A stretch of DNA of 64,000 nucleotides, from the NCBI GenBank assembly GCA_019751875.1, contig JAIEMV010000003.1:124001-188000 (forward strand), given 5' to 3'. Position 1 is the stretch's first letter. Each line of letters opens with the position of its first letter. The notes beneath the pieces were generated by a model that saw only the letters and a program-made list of their open reading frames with translations, searched no databases and had not been told where the DNA came from. The DNA comes from Hyphomicrobium sp. (GTDB lineage Bacteria; Pseudomonadota; Alphaproteobacteria; Rhizobiales; Hyphomicrobiaceae). Both the position numbers and the translations under genes were made by a program. Below, piece after piece: positions 7,705 to 15,911 of the stretch.

Positions 7705-8873
7705 ATCCTGACGTTTCCTTCCCGTTTGAAGCCTTCATACACGAGTTCAGCCAGTGCGGATAAGCGCTCGCGGCAAAGGCTTTCCGCCTCGTGGCTGGTT
7801 GACGCGGTGGCGGTGGCGGTGGCGAGCGGTTGGCCGCGCGCGATCTGTGCGCCCGGAGCGGGGCGATCGGCGGCCCATTCCGGCCAGGCGATGGTTGGGA
7901 CGGTGATGGCGCCGTTGTCGGCATAAAGGTAGGCGGCGGCAGCAGCGCGCGGGGGTTGCCAGCGGCCCTTCAGGAGTTTGGCGGGGTTTTCGCCGGCACA
8001 GGCGGCGACGTGGGCGGCAAAGAGGCTGCCCGAGGCATCGTCGAAAATGTCGAGTGTGGCGCCGGGGCGGGGGTTTGCTTCTAGAAGCAACGGTTCGCCG
8101 TCATGGAGAACGAAGTCGAGCGAGAGGAGTCCGGAGAGGCCGAACTCGGAAATCACGGTCAGCGCGGTGTCAACGAGGCGGGTTTCGAGATCTTCGTCAA
8201 CGGTGATGCCGGAGACCGCGCCGCCGTAGCGGTAGGGTCGGCGTTTGCGCGGAGACGACCACTGGCGGGAGAGCGCGACCGCGGTGCCGCTTGGGCTGGC
8301 AATCGCGAGGACCGAGATGGCCTCGCCTTTCTGTTCGCGCTGGAAGTAGCGGCGGGGGTCGGGTTCGAAAGTGGCAGGGCAGTGGTGGATGTGAAGTCCG
8401 CCGCTGCCTCCGATGCGCTTCATCAGCCACCCTTCGTGATTGGCGGGTGGCGTGACTTGTGTTTCAGGATGGCGAATGCCGAGCCGGGCGAGCGTACCGA
8501 AAAACTCCGTCGGGTCTTTGACGCGGCGGATCGTGTCCGCGTTGTTGCCGATCAGGTGATAACGTTCACCGAGTGCTGCGACGAGCTTCGGATTGCATTC
8601 GAAGCCGCCGCCGAGCACGAGGCCGATGGGTGGCGCGGGCGCGTTGGCGACGAGGCTGTCAAGCGCGGTGATGAGCGGTCGCTTGATGAAGCCGACCTGG
8701 ACGCGGGCTGGCAGGCAGATCAATTCGTGGGCGGCGGCACGCGTGTCGAGATCACCGAAGCAATCGACGACGAGGGGGATCAATCCGGCGCGGCGTGCCG
8801 ACTGCGCGAGTGCGCGTCCGGAGAACGCGGCGATGAGGACGCATTGCGCCTCTGTGGGATCTGGGGTTGCCAT
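7701..8873 (-). CDS. ATP-grasp protein of the H4MPT cluster (orf5-like)
   Basis: The protein has 390 residues. It has an N-terminal Rossmann-like pre-ATP-grasp domain, a central [17 protein letters not shown] (ATP-binding loop, about residues 150-170), [13 protein letters not shown], and the catalytic end [29 protein letters not shown]. This is the second ATP-grasp enzyme of the cluster. By analogy with MfnD, the tyramine-glutamate ligase of methanofuran synthesis, it could start the glutamyl tail of methylofuran; this is inference. ATG at 8873 was chosen because GGGAGA, part of the neighbouring palindromic repeat, lies just upstream; an in-frame ATG at 8891 lies within that repeat. Confidence 0.85.
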   Translation of the reverse strand: MATPDPTEAQCVLIAAFSGRALAQSARRAGLIPLVVDCFGDLDTRAAAHELICLPARVQVGFIKRPLITALDSLVANAPAPPIGLVLGGGFECNPKLVAALGERYHLIGNNADTIRRVKDPTEFFGTLARLGIRHPETQVTPPANHEGWLMKRIGGSGGLHIHHCPATFEPDPRRYFQREQKGEAISVLAIASPSGTAVALSRQWSSPRKRRPYRYGGAVSGITVDEDLETRLVDTALTVISEFGLSGLLSLDFVLHDGEPLLLEANPRPGATLDIFDDASGSLFAAHVAACAGENPAKLLKGRWQPPRAAAAAYLYADNGAITVPTIAWPEWAADRPAPGAQIARGQPLATATATASTSHEAESLCRERLSALAELVYEGFKREGNVRI

Positions 8874-8879
8874 GTTTCT

Positions 8880-8992
8880 CCCTCTCCCCATGGCTCTTGC
8901 AATGGGGAGAGGGTTGAGGTGAAGGGCAGCATCCGCAATTGAGCTAGCGGCTGCCCCTCATCCCAACCCTCTCACCGCGTGCGGGGAGAGGG
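8880..8992. repeat. BIME-like composite palindromic repeat inside the H4MPT operon
   Basis: Two hairpins face each other: CCCTCTCCCCAT/ATGGGGAGAGGG (8880-8891 and 8902-8913) and CCCTCTC...GAGAGGG (8968-8992). Their flanks (GGGTTGAGGTGA near 8911 and TCATCCCAACCC near 8957) are also complementary, giving one large inverted repeat. This is the arrangement of bacterial interspersed mosaic elements; the sequence resembles intergenic repeats common in Rhizobiales. It separates mtdB from the ATP-grasp gene and supplies part of the latter's ribosome binding site. Confidence 0.75.
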
Positions 8993-9006
8993 GATCAAGA
9001 CGGCGA

Positions 9007-9915
9007 TCAGACGAGGCCGGTGAGTTCCTTGGCCTTGCTGTAGGCGTGGCGGAAGTCGAGCGAGAGGGCCTTGTCGGATTCGAGCATCTGTTTGAAGAGG
9101 CCGGATTCGGTCTTGTACTTGATGTCGCCGATGGCGAGCGGACCGACGCCAAGTATGTTCGTGTCGCCGAGCGGCGCGCCGTCCATGAACAGGTCCATGC
9201 CTTCGACGCCGGCGGGTGGGACCGCGTTGACGTCGGCGATGGCGAGCAGATTGGGCGCGGCCTTGAGCATCTCCTTGGAGACGACCTGCACGCCGGCAGC
9301 GGCGGCAGCGAAAATGACTTCGGCATTCTTGACGACTTCAGCGCGTTGTTCGGCGGTTTCACCGTTGACCGGCTCGAGGTCGACGCCGAAGCGTTCCTTG
9401 GAGACGGCGGCGCTCTTGATGACGCGATCGACGCCACGGTGGGCGACGAGCTGCACCTGGGCGCCTTCGAGCGCGGAAATGATCGAGGAGGCGAAGCCGA
9501 CGACGCCGGTGGCGCCGAACACCGCGACGCGCGTTCCCTTCCAGGAGCGGCCGAACTTCAGCTTCAGGACGCGCTCGACGCAGGCGACCATGGCGGCAGC
9601 GGTGGTGAAGGAGCCGGCGGGATCAGCGAACGTGGAGCACTCGAACGGGGGGACGAGGGCCTTCTTGGCGGCGTCCAGCATGTCGAGCGCCATGATGGCG
9701 TCCTTGCCGCCCATGAAGAAGCCGGTGCGCACACCGTAGTTCGGCGGGCGGGAGAAAATGGCGTCCTGGATCAGCGGCGTGACGTCCTGCACTTCGACGT
9801 TCGTGTAGGGGACGATGACCTTGTAGCCCGCGTCGGCGGCCATGTTCACGTCGAAGGGGCTGACGTGCTTGCGCGGGTCGAGCATGTGCAGGATGGGCGT
9901 CGCTTCTTGGGTCAT
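9007..9915 (-). CDS. mtdB: NAD(P)-dependent methylene-H4MPT dehydrogenase
   Basis: The protein has 302 residues. It oxidises methylene-H4MPT to methenyl-H4MPT in the cytoplasm (EC 1.5.1.-). The N-terminus ILHMLDPRKHVSPFDVNMAADAGY and the block GVRTGFFMGGKDAIMALDML are characteristic of MtdB/MtdA. A Rossmann nucleotide-binding motif VAVFGATGVVGFASS follows at about residues 130-145. MtdB rather than the H4F-using MtdA is preferred because it sits between beta-RFAP synthase and mch. It starts 33 bases after the upstream gene. Confidence 0.94.
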   Translation of the reverse strand: MTQEATPILHMLDPRKHVSPFDVNMAADAGYKVIVPYTNVEVQDVTPLIQDAIFSRPPNYGVRTGFFMGGKDAIMALDMLDAAKKALVPPFECSTFADPAGSFTTAAAMVACVERVLKLKFGRSWKGTRVAVFGATGVVGFASSIISALEGAQVQLVAHRGVDRVIKSAAVSKERFGVDLEPVNGETAEQRAEVVKNAEVIFAAAAAGVQVVSKEMLKAAPNLLAIADVNAVPPAGVEGMDLFMDGAPLGDTNILGVGPLAIGDIKYKTESGLFKQMLESDKALSLDFRHAYSKAKELTGLV

Positions 9916-9948
9916 GTTCTTGGTCTCCCCGGTGAGTACGAAAGCGGG

Positions 9949-10899
9949 TCAAGCGGGGCCGATGACGGCGCCGCTGTTGCGACCCTGCACAATTTTCAAA
10001 TCGAGCCCCGTCGCTTTAGCCTCTTCGACTAAAGATGAATAGAGACGGTGCGCCGCAGCCTCGTTGTCCACGAAGGCAAAGCCCGTCGGGCCCCACGAAC
10101 TCTGTCCGAGACCTGTCGCGCCGGCCTCGCCCAGGCGGCGGACCATGTGGCCGACAGCCGGGCTCGACCACGGCGCACCACCTTGAGCGGCGGAGAAATG
10201 GTTACCGACGATGGTTTGGATTTCGCTCAGGGCCGCGCCGAAGCAGTCGATGTCTTTCTCGACAATCCCGGGAAGGAGCCGCATCAGCGTCAGGCGACAG
10301 AGATGGCCGGCGAGGGCGTCGGGGAATTCGGGCAGAGCCCGGAAGGCGGCGGTTTCTTTTTCGCCATGGACCCCGATGTCGCGCGGGTCGAGGACGAGAA
10401 TGGCGCGCCAGTCGGCGGGGAAATCGAGGCGCACCACGGTCGGCGGCGGATGGCCGGATGTGCCGCGGCCGCCATCGACGATGAAGCCGCCGCGTTCAAA
10501 GGCCGTGATGCCGATAGCGGAACGGGCGCCGCGTTCGACAACCTCGCCAAGCATGCTGGCGGAAGCTTCGTTGCCGGAGAGCTTCAGCACGGCGGCGCCG
10601 ATGGCGAGCGCCAACTGGGTCCCCGAACCGAGGCCGGCGTGGGCGGGGATCGCGCTCTGCACGTCGACTTCGTATGTGTTGTCAGCGGCGAAGAGGCCGG
10701 CAAAGCGGCGCAGCGCCTTTTCCGCCCGCTCGGCTTCCGCTCCGCTGGCGCGAAATTCAGGAGCCGGGCGAACGGTGAGCGTGGTTGCGGGTTGATCCAC
10801 GGCCAAGCCGATCGAGCCGTATTTACGGCCGAGCGAACCGTTGAGATCGACGAAGCCCAAATGCAGGCGGGCAGGTGCGCTGACGGTGATAGCCCGCAT
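9949..10899 (-). CDS. mptG: Beta-ribofuranosylaminobenzene 5'-phosphate synthase (GHMP-kinase family)
   Basis: The protein has 316 residues. It catalyses the first committed step of H4MPT synthesis, joining PRPP and 4-hydroxy- or 4-aminobenzoate with loss of CO2. It has the GHMP-fold start SAPARLHLGFVDLNG, the phosphate-binding glycine loop PAHAGLGSGTQLALAIG (about residue 85-100), and GGFIVDGGRG and GLGQSSWGPTGFAF, typical of beta-RFAP synthases. It corresponds to orf4 of the Methylobacterium cluster and is the first gene of the minus-strand operon, divergent from the carbinolamine dehydratase gene; the 145-base gap must hold both promoters. Confidence 0.92.
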   Translation of the reverse strand: MRAITVSAPARLHLGFVDLNGSLGRKYGSIGLAVDQPATTLTVRPAPEFRASGAEAERAEKALRRFAGLFAADNTYEVDVQSAIPAHAGLGSGTQLALAIGAAVLKLSGNEASASMLGEVVERGARSAIGITAFERGGFIVDGGRGTSGHPPPTVVRLDFPADWRAILVLDPRDIGVHGEKETAAFRALPEFPDALAGHLCRLTLMRLLPGIVEKDIDCFGAALSEIQTIVGNHFSAAQGGAPWSSPAVGHMVRRLGEAGATGLGQSSWGPTGFAFVDNEAAAHRLYSSLVEEAKATGLDLKIVQGRNSGAVIGPA

Positions 10900-11044
10900 C
10901 GGTCGAGCAGCCGTTGTTCGGGGTTGGCGCGATGGGTACGAAGCGCCTCCGCGCAGGGCGGGGAGAGCGATTGAAGCCGGACCCCAGTCGATCTACGGTG
11001 ACGCCCGAAAAGTCAATCCCTGGAACCGAATGGAGCGCCGCGAA

Positions 11045-11422
11045 ATGGCTGCAACCCGTGAAAAAGCAATGACGGAGGCTGACGTTGTCGCCTGGCTGGG
11101 CTCTAACCTGCCGACGTGGCGTCTGGAGGATGGCTGGATCAGGCGGACCTACAAGACGAACGGCTGGAAAGGAACTCTGATGGTGATCAATACCATCGGG
11201 CATCTGGCGGAGGCGGCATGGCATCATCCGGATATCACGGCGTCCTACGCCTGGGTCGAAGTGCGGCTCATGACGCACTCGGCCAAGGGCATAACGGACA
11301 AGGATCTGCACCTCGCCAAGAAGATCGAAGAGGTCGTGCAATGGCAGCCCGGTCCCGAGACCGGTCATTCGCTCGAGGGCACGCCAACCGATCCGCGCTT
11401 TGCCTACATCAAGTATGATTGA
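11045..11422 (+). CDS. phhB: Pterin-4a-carbinolamine dehydratase
   Basis: The protein has 125 residues. The family signature is intact: an acidic helix, then AAWHHPDITASYAWVEVRLMTH and a following GITDKDLHLAKKIE; the HHPD histidines are catalytic. The enzyme dehydrates 4a-hydroxytetrahydropterin. No aromatic amino acid hydroxylase gene is in view, so recycling or salvage for the pterin cofactors encoded next door is plausible but unproven. ATG at 11045 is preceded by GGAG with 8-9 base spacing; the longer in-frame extension to 10841 runs into the divergent gene. folK overlaps its 3' end by 8 bases. Confidence 0.9.
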   Translation: MAATREKAMTEADVVAWLGSNLPTWRLEDGWIRRTYKTNGWKGTLMVINTIGHLAEAAWHHPDITASYAWVEVRLMTHSAKGITDKDLHLAKKIEEVVQWQPGPETGHSLEGTPTDPRFAYIKYD

Positions 11423-11951
11423 AGTGCAGGCGCCGCCGGGGGTGACGTACGACGCGCTGATCGGTGTCGGGTCGAATGTCGGCGATAAAGCGCAGAACAT
11501 TGCGCGCGCGATCGATCTGCTTTGCGGCGACGGAGCTGTTCAATTGGTGGCGACGTCGCGGTTCTATCGCTCGGAGCCGTGGGGCATTCTCGAACAGGAC
11601 TGGTTTGTGAATGCGGCCGCGGCGGTGGCAACCGACATGCCTGCGCACGAGCTTTTGCGACGCTGCCTTGCGGTTGAAGATGACATGGGTCGCCTGCGCA
11701 AGGTGAAATGGGGGCCGCGCCTCGTTGATGTGGACGTGCTGACTTATCGCGGCCAGACCATCGATACGCCGGACCTGAAGGTGCCGCATCCCTTCATCGA
11801 ACAGCGGTCATTCGTTTTGGTGCCGCTGCTCGACATCGCCCCCGATGAGATCGTGCGGGGCCAGCGGGTGAGGGAACTCGCCGCCGCCATCGATACGAGC
11901 GATTGTGTACCTATCGACGATCAATCAGCCTCGCCGGAAGGCGGCCGGTAG
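11415..11951 (+). CDS. folK: 6-hydroxymethyl-7,8-dihydropterin pyrophosphokinase
   Basis: The protein has 178 residues. It transfers pyrophosphate to 6-hydroxymethyl-dihydropterin (EC 2.7.6.3), feeding folate and, since H4MPT needs a pterin diphosphate too, possibly both cofactors. Motifs: LIGVGSNVGDKAQNI, TSRFYRSEPWG, QDWFVNAA, and the signature KWGPRLVDVDVL followed by VPHPFIEQRSFVLVPL. The ATG at 11415 overlaps the dehydratase stop (ATGATTGA), indicating translational coupling. The last 27 bases overlap the convergent PhnA-like gene. Confidence 0.94.
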   Translation: MIEVQAPPGVTYDALIGVGSNVGDKAQNIARAIDLLCGDGAVQLVATSRFYRSEPWGILEQDWFVNAAAAVATDMPAHELLRRCLAVEDDMGRLRKVKWGPRLVDVDVLTYRGQTIDTPDLKVPHPFIEQRSFVLVPLLDIAPDEIVRGQRVRELAAAIDTSDCVPIDDQSASPEGGR

Positions 11952-12875
11952 ATGGAACGACGTCATCGTCGGGTCGACCACTCCGGCACGACCGCCGAAC
12001 CATGCCGCTGCTGCTCCCAGTAGCAGGGCGAGGGCTCCCCAGAAGGAGCCTTGCGCGACGGTTTCGCGGGTCCGCTCAGCGGCGGCCGTGGCTTGCTGCC
12101 TGGTCTGCTCGACGGCCTGCCGGTACTGGCTTTCATATTGAGCGATCTGCGCCCGGGCCTGATCGGGCGTGATGTTCTGGGCCTTGGCGAGCGCGTCGGC
12201 GGCCCGGTTACGGGCTTGGTCGGCTTGGGCGGGATCGCTCGTGACCGCGGCGCGAACAGCCGCGACGGCGGCATCACGCAAGGCAGCCGGATCCTGGCCG
12301 GCCCCACGGACACTTTGCTCGATGGATGAGAAAGGATCGGCTTCTTTGGCAAGGGTGGGAGCGGCCACTTGCGCGGCGGTCTGCATGGCACCGCCGGCTG
12401 TGCGGGCCATGGTGCTGGCGGCGGTCGTGGCCGCATCGGTTGCGGTTCCAACGATCGCACCTGCGGTGGAGCTGATGAGGTAGAAGATCGCCAGCGTCGT
12501 GAACGCCCAGCTTGTCAGACCGTGCCAACTCGCGGTGGTGTGTTTCGGCGAGCCCGACAAACGACCGGCGGCGACACCGCCAAGAAAGGCTGCAACGATG
12601 CCGGAGATGGCCCACCACGCCGCCGCCGTCATTGAAAAGGTTTCGGCATCGGGGTTGTTGGCGTCCGCGAGGCTGAACGAGGCGAGACCGAGCGCCAGAC
12701 CGAGCATGTTCAGAATAAGCTGAGCCGACAAAGCCAAGGCGGCCCCGGCGAAAACGGCGCCCCAGTTGATCTCGTTGATGAGGATCGTGCGGGCATCATC
12801 TTCCGGCGCGGTCGGTGAGATATCAGCCGGGTTCTAAGGGGTTCGGCCGGGACGGCCCTCTGTGTTGGTCGCCAT
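11925..12875 (-). pseudogene. PhnA-like membrane protein gene with an in-frame amber codon at position 14
   Basis: An ATG at 12875 with GGAGGA upstream encodes MATNTEGRPGRTP and then meets TAG (12836-12834). The same frame continues without a stop to 11925, giving NPADISPTAPEDD, INEINWGAVFAGAALAL, two to three N-terminal membrane helices, a long Ala/Gln-rich helical region (about residues 130-240 of the whole) and a last membrane helix. Homologous Rhizobiales proteins run straight through this junction with the W-G-A-x-x-A-G motif. After the TAG the first usable start is a TTG at 12737, in the middle of the first membrane helix, so a normal shorter product is unlikely. It is either a recent nonsense mutation, a sequencing error or readthrough. 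Function unknown. Confidence 0.7.
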
Positions 12876-12961
12876 GGCTATATCCTCCGCTCCAGTGTGT
12901 GTGGCGGCAGGCAACCGCCCAAAGATGCGGATTGTTCCCTCGGCATAGATCGCGCAAATGA

Positions 12962-12993
12962 AAACCGCCGCCGGATGGCTCCGGCGGCGGTTT
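12962..12993. terminator. Intrinsic terminator behind the cytochrome c gene
   Basis: A perfect 14-bp stem (AAACCGCCGCCGGA with TCCGGCGGCGGTTT) has a 4-base loop. On the minus strand it is followed by TTTTCATTT. It lies 28 bases past the cytochrome c stop codon and is also positioned to isolate the PhnA-like gene's upstream region. Confidence 0.8.
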
Positions 12994-13021
12994 CGAAAAC
13001 TTGCAGTAAACGGTGGGCCGC

Positions 13022-13390
13022 TTACTTCTTGCACTCGCTCTTGATGTAAGCGAGCAGGTTGGCGCGGTCGGTTGCGTCCTTCACGCCGGCCGGGAAGATC
13101 ATCTTGTTGCCGGGGATCACGGCATCGTCCTTCTCGAACCATGCGAGGAGCTTTTCGTCATCCCAGGTGATGCCCGACTTCTTCACGGCATCCGAGTAGC
13201 CCGCGTAGCCTTCGACGGTGCCGGCAGCGCGGCCTGCGACGCAGCTCAGGTCGGGGCCAAGGGCGTTCTTGCCGAAAGCATGGCAGGCGGCGCACTTCTT
13301 GAAAACGGCCTTCCCGGCTTCGGCGTCCTGAGCCGAGGCGGCGAACGGAGCAGCCAGAACGAGACCGGCGGCGATAACCCACTTCATCAT
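13022..13390 (-). CDS. Periplasmic class I cytochrome c
   Basis: The protein has 122 residues. A signal peptide (MMKWVIAAG to ASA, cleavage before QDA) targets it to the periplasm. The haem site CAACH is at residues 33-37 and the axial Met lies in the GNKMIFPAG region near residue 97. The layout is that of a cytochrome c2/c550 electron carrier. Its position next to pqqABCDE suggests electron transfer from a PQQ dehydrogenase, but no methanol dehydrogenase gene is in the window, so the partner is inferred. ATG 13390 was chosen because GGGAGGAAG lies at proper spacing; the frame is open to 13474 but without homologous sequence. Confidence 0.9.
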   Translation of the reverse strand: MMKWVIAAGLVLAAPFAASAQDAEAGKAVFKKCAACHAFGKNALGPDLSCVAGRAAGTVEGYAGYSDAVKKSGITWDDEKLLAWFEKDDAVIPGNKMIFPAGVKDATDRANLLAYIKSECKK

Positions 13391-13610
13391 ATTGCACTTC
13401 CTCCCGAGGGTGGCACGGTAACCATTCGACGGTCCGTGGAGCCACTTTTGCGACTCTAGCTTTTCTTTTGCCAAAGTCCACCTGAACCCCAGGTGAATTA
13501 GGCCCCAGGGTCCGGTGAAACATCTACGCCCTCACGAGCGAAGAAGATTTCAGCCGGCGCGTCTTTTACACTGACAACCAAAGCTCTGCCAGTGGGTTCC
13601 CTCGCAATCT

Positions 13611-14771
13611 TCAGGCGCCTCCGACGGTCACCTTGACGGCGCCGACGCGGCGATAGACGAATTCGGGCGGGGTGGAGTGGCTTTCGACCTCGGCGACCTT
13701 GGCCCACTCCTCATGCATCGGCGACAGCGAGCAGGCCGGGTCCGTGTTGGCGGCATCGCCGGTAAGCGCGAAGGCCTGGCAGCGGCAGCCGCCGAAATCG
13801 ATCTCCTTGCGCGGGCACGAGCGGCAGGGCTCCTTCATCCATTCGGTTCCGCGATACTTGTTGAAGGCGTCGCCATTGAGCCAGATGTCGGCGAGGGGGC
13901 GATCCTTGACGTTGTCGAACTGGAGATGCGTGATCGATTCGGCGGCGTGGCAGGGCAGCACGCGGCCCGACGGGGTGACGTTCAGGATCTGCTTGGCCCA
14001 ACCGCCCATGCACGGCTTGGGGAACTTAGCGTAATAGTCGGGCACGACCATGTCGATGACGATGATGCCCTTGTACTTCTCGCGCGCCTCTTCGACTTGC
14101 TTGGCAGCGGTCATGAAGCTCTCGCGGGTGGGCATGAGCGAGGAGCGGTTGAGTAGCGCCCAGGCGTAATACTGGACGTGCGCGATTTCGATACGACCGG
14201 CGCCGCATTCGATGGCGAATTCGATCATCCGCGGCACGTTGTGAATGTTCTGGCGATGGATCGGTGCGTTGATCGTCAACGCCATGCCGGCTTCTTTCGC
14301 CCACTGGGAGACTTCGATCTTCTTGGCGAGGCCGCCCTTGTAGGCGGAGATGCGGTCGGCGTTTTCAGGATCGACGTCCTGGATGGAGAGCTGCACGTGA
14401 TCGAGGCCGATCTCGGCGAGCTTCATCATGCGATCGCGGGTGAGCGTCACACCGGCGGTGATGAGGTTGGTGTAGAGGCCCGCCTTGACGGCGGCATCGA
14501 GGATTTCCTCAAGGTCCTTACGCGCCGTGGGCTCGCCGCCCGAGAGATGGACCTGGAGGATGCCGAGTTCGCCGGCCTGACGCATCACGTCCTGCCATTC
14601 AGCCGTCGTGAGCTCGGTGTTGACGCGCTCAAGATCGGTCGGGTTGGAGCAGTACGGGCACTGCAATGGGCAGCGATGAGTCAACTCGCACAGCATGCCG
14701 ACGGGCGCGCGGGCGCACGATGGATCGACGGCGGCAATGGCGCTCGTCTCGACGGGGGTGACCTCGTTCAT
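13611..14771 (-). CDS. pqqE: PqqA peptide radical SAM cyclase
   Basis: The protein has 386 residues. It forms the Glu-Tyr carbon-carbon bond in PqqA (EC 1.21.98.4). The radical-SAM cluster is C34-x3-C38-x2-C41 (HRCPLQCPYC), followed by the SAM-binding LSGGEPTARKDL. The C-terminal SPASM region carries CMGGW, LPCHAAES, CRSCPRKEIDFGGCRCQ and a final Cys for auxiliary iron-sulfur clusters. GGAG is 8 bases before the ATG. It is the last gene of the pqq operon, 28 bases after pqqD. Confidence 0.97.
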   Translation of the reverse strand: MNEVTPVETSAIAAVDPSCARAPVGMLCELTHRCPLQCPYCSNPTDLERVNTELTTAEWQDVMRQAGELGILQVHLSGGEPTARKDLEEILDAAVKAGLYTNLITAGVTLTRDRMMKLAEIGLDHVQLSIQDVDPENADRISAYKGGLAKKIEVSQWAKEAGMALTINAPIHRQNIHNVPRMIEFAIECGAGRIEIAHVQYYAWALLNRSSLMPTRESFMTAAKQVEEAREKYKGIIVIDMVVPDYYAKFPKPCMGGWAKQILNVTPSGRVLPCHAAESITHLQFDNVKDRPLADIWLNGDAFNKYRGTEWMKEPCRSCPRKEIDFGGCRCQAFALTGDAANTDPACSLSPMHEEWAKVAEVESHSTPPEFVYRRVGAVKVTVGGA

Positions 14772-14799
14772 GGCTTCGCTCCGTTCACGTTCTGCCGGC

Positions 14800-15141
14800 T
14801 CAAGTTTTGGCCGCTTGATTTTGGGCCGGTTCGCCGGCGTTCAACACGCCTTTGTCGGCGAGGTCCTGCAGCATATCGACGATGTCTTTCAGGATGAGAT
14901 CGGCCGGGGCCTTGTATTCATCCGCAAGACTGTCTGCGATGTCGGAGACCGAACGTTTGCCATCGCATTTCTGCAGCACGGCAACGGCGATCTCGTCGGG
15001 ATTGAAGACGCGTTCGGGAGCCAGAAGAATCCAGCGCCCGCGGCCGGCGTCATGGCGCATCTTCACGAAGCGCGGCAGGCTCGGCCGGCAATCGCCAGTG
15101 ATCAGGATTCGTTCGCGTTTGGCGTATTGACCGATGCTCAT
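14800..15141 (-). CDS. pqqD: PqqD, peptide chaperone of PQQ synthesis
   Basis: The protein has 113 residues. PqqD binds the PqqA peptide and presents it to PqqE. Recognisable segments are FVKMRHDAGRGRWILLAPERVFNPDEIAVAVL and the helical GKRSVSDIADSLADEY, with VDMLQDLADKGVL near the end; about 20 residues longer than the shortest PqqD. The start at 15141 was chosen because its ATG overlaps the pqqC stop (ATGA). Confidence 0.95.
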   Translation of the reverse strand: MSIGQYAKRERILITGDCRPSLPRFVKMRHDAGRGRWILLAPERVFNPDEIAVAVLQKCDGKRSVSDIADSLADEYKAPADLILKDIVDMLQDLADKGVLNAGEPAQNQAAKT

Positions 15142-15911
15142 GCCTGTAGATCCTCCGGGCGCCACGCGCCGGGCGGCACGTTGCCGTTGATGTAGGCGTG
15201 GTAGAGCGCATCGAGCTGAACCCAGAGCACGTTGCACTTGAACCGGACGGCGTCGACGCAAGCTTCCTGTTCGGCGCGGGTGGCGGCATGCTGCTTGATG
15301 TAGTTGAGCGCAAAGTCAGCGTCGCGCGGGGCCTGGACGAGGCGCTGCTTGAAGTAGGCCATCACACGATCGTCGATGAAGTCGTAGCCTTCCAGCATCC
15401 CGGAAATGCGCTCCTTGTGGATCTTCGGCGCAAAAAGTTCAGTAAGCGAAGAAGCCACGGCGATGGTGAGCGGCTGTTCGCGTACGAAGGTGACATAGGC
15501 TTCGACCGCGAAGCGGGTGGCCGGCAGGGCGCCACGCATCGACTGAACATACTCGCGATCGAGGCCGAGGGCGTCGGTGAGGACGAGCCAGCGTTCGATG
15601 CCGCCGGCGTCGTTTTCATAGCCATCGTGCTCGAGAACGCGGTGCATCCATTCGCGGCGCAGTTCGCGGTCGTACGTGCGGCTGACGAGCGCGGCGTCTT
15701 TGCGGGGAACGGCCGACTGGTAGCAATAGCGGTTGAGGGCCCAAGCGGCGACCTGGCTTTTCTTCAGCTTGCCGCCGTGGAGAAGCTTATGAAAGGGGTG
15801 CTTGTCGTGGTAGCGCTCGGCGCCGACAGCCTGGATCGCGGCTTCGAATTCCTCATGCGACCAGAGCTTGTTATCGGTGCGGGCGGTGCCTTTCAGGTGA
15901 ATATCGGTCAT
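15138..15911 (-). CDS. pqqC: Pyrroloquinoline-quinone synthase
   Basis: The protein has 257 residues. It performs the last step, ring closure and eight-electron oxidation to PQQ (EC 1.3.3.11), without a metal. Family marks include YHDKHPFHKLLHGGKL, NRYCYQSAVPRKDAALVSR, LEHDGYE-x5-GIERWL and SSLTELFAPKIHKERISGML. It overlaps pqqB and pqqD by 4 bases each. Confidence 0.97.
   Translation of the reverse strand: MTDIHLKGTARTDNKLWSHEEFEAAIQAVGAERYHDKHPFHKLLHGGKLKKSQVAAWALNRYCYQSAVPRKDAALVSRTYDRELRREWMHRVLEHDGYENDAGGIERWLVLTDALGLDREYVQSMRGALPATRFAVEAYVTFVREQPLTIAVASSLTELFAPKIHKERISGMLEGYDFIDDRVMAYFKQRLVQAPRDADFALNYIKQHAATRAEQEACVDAVRFKCNVLWVQLDALYHAYINGNVPPGAWRPEDLQA

Noticed and set aside
13498-13610. 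Minus-strand frame after pqqE reading ALVVSVKDAPAEIFFAREG
   Set aside because: It looks protein-like for about 38 residues but has no start codon or ribosome binding site outside pqqE; too little to call.
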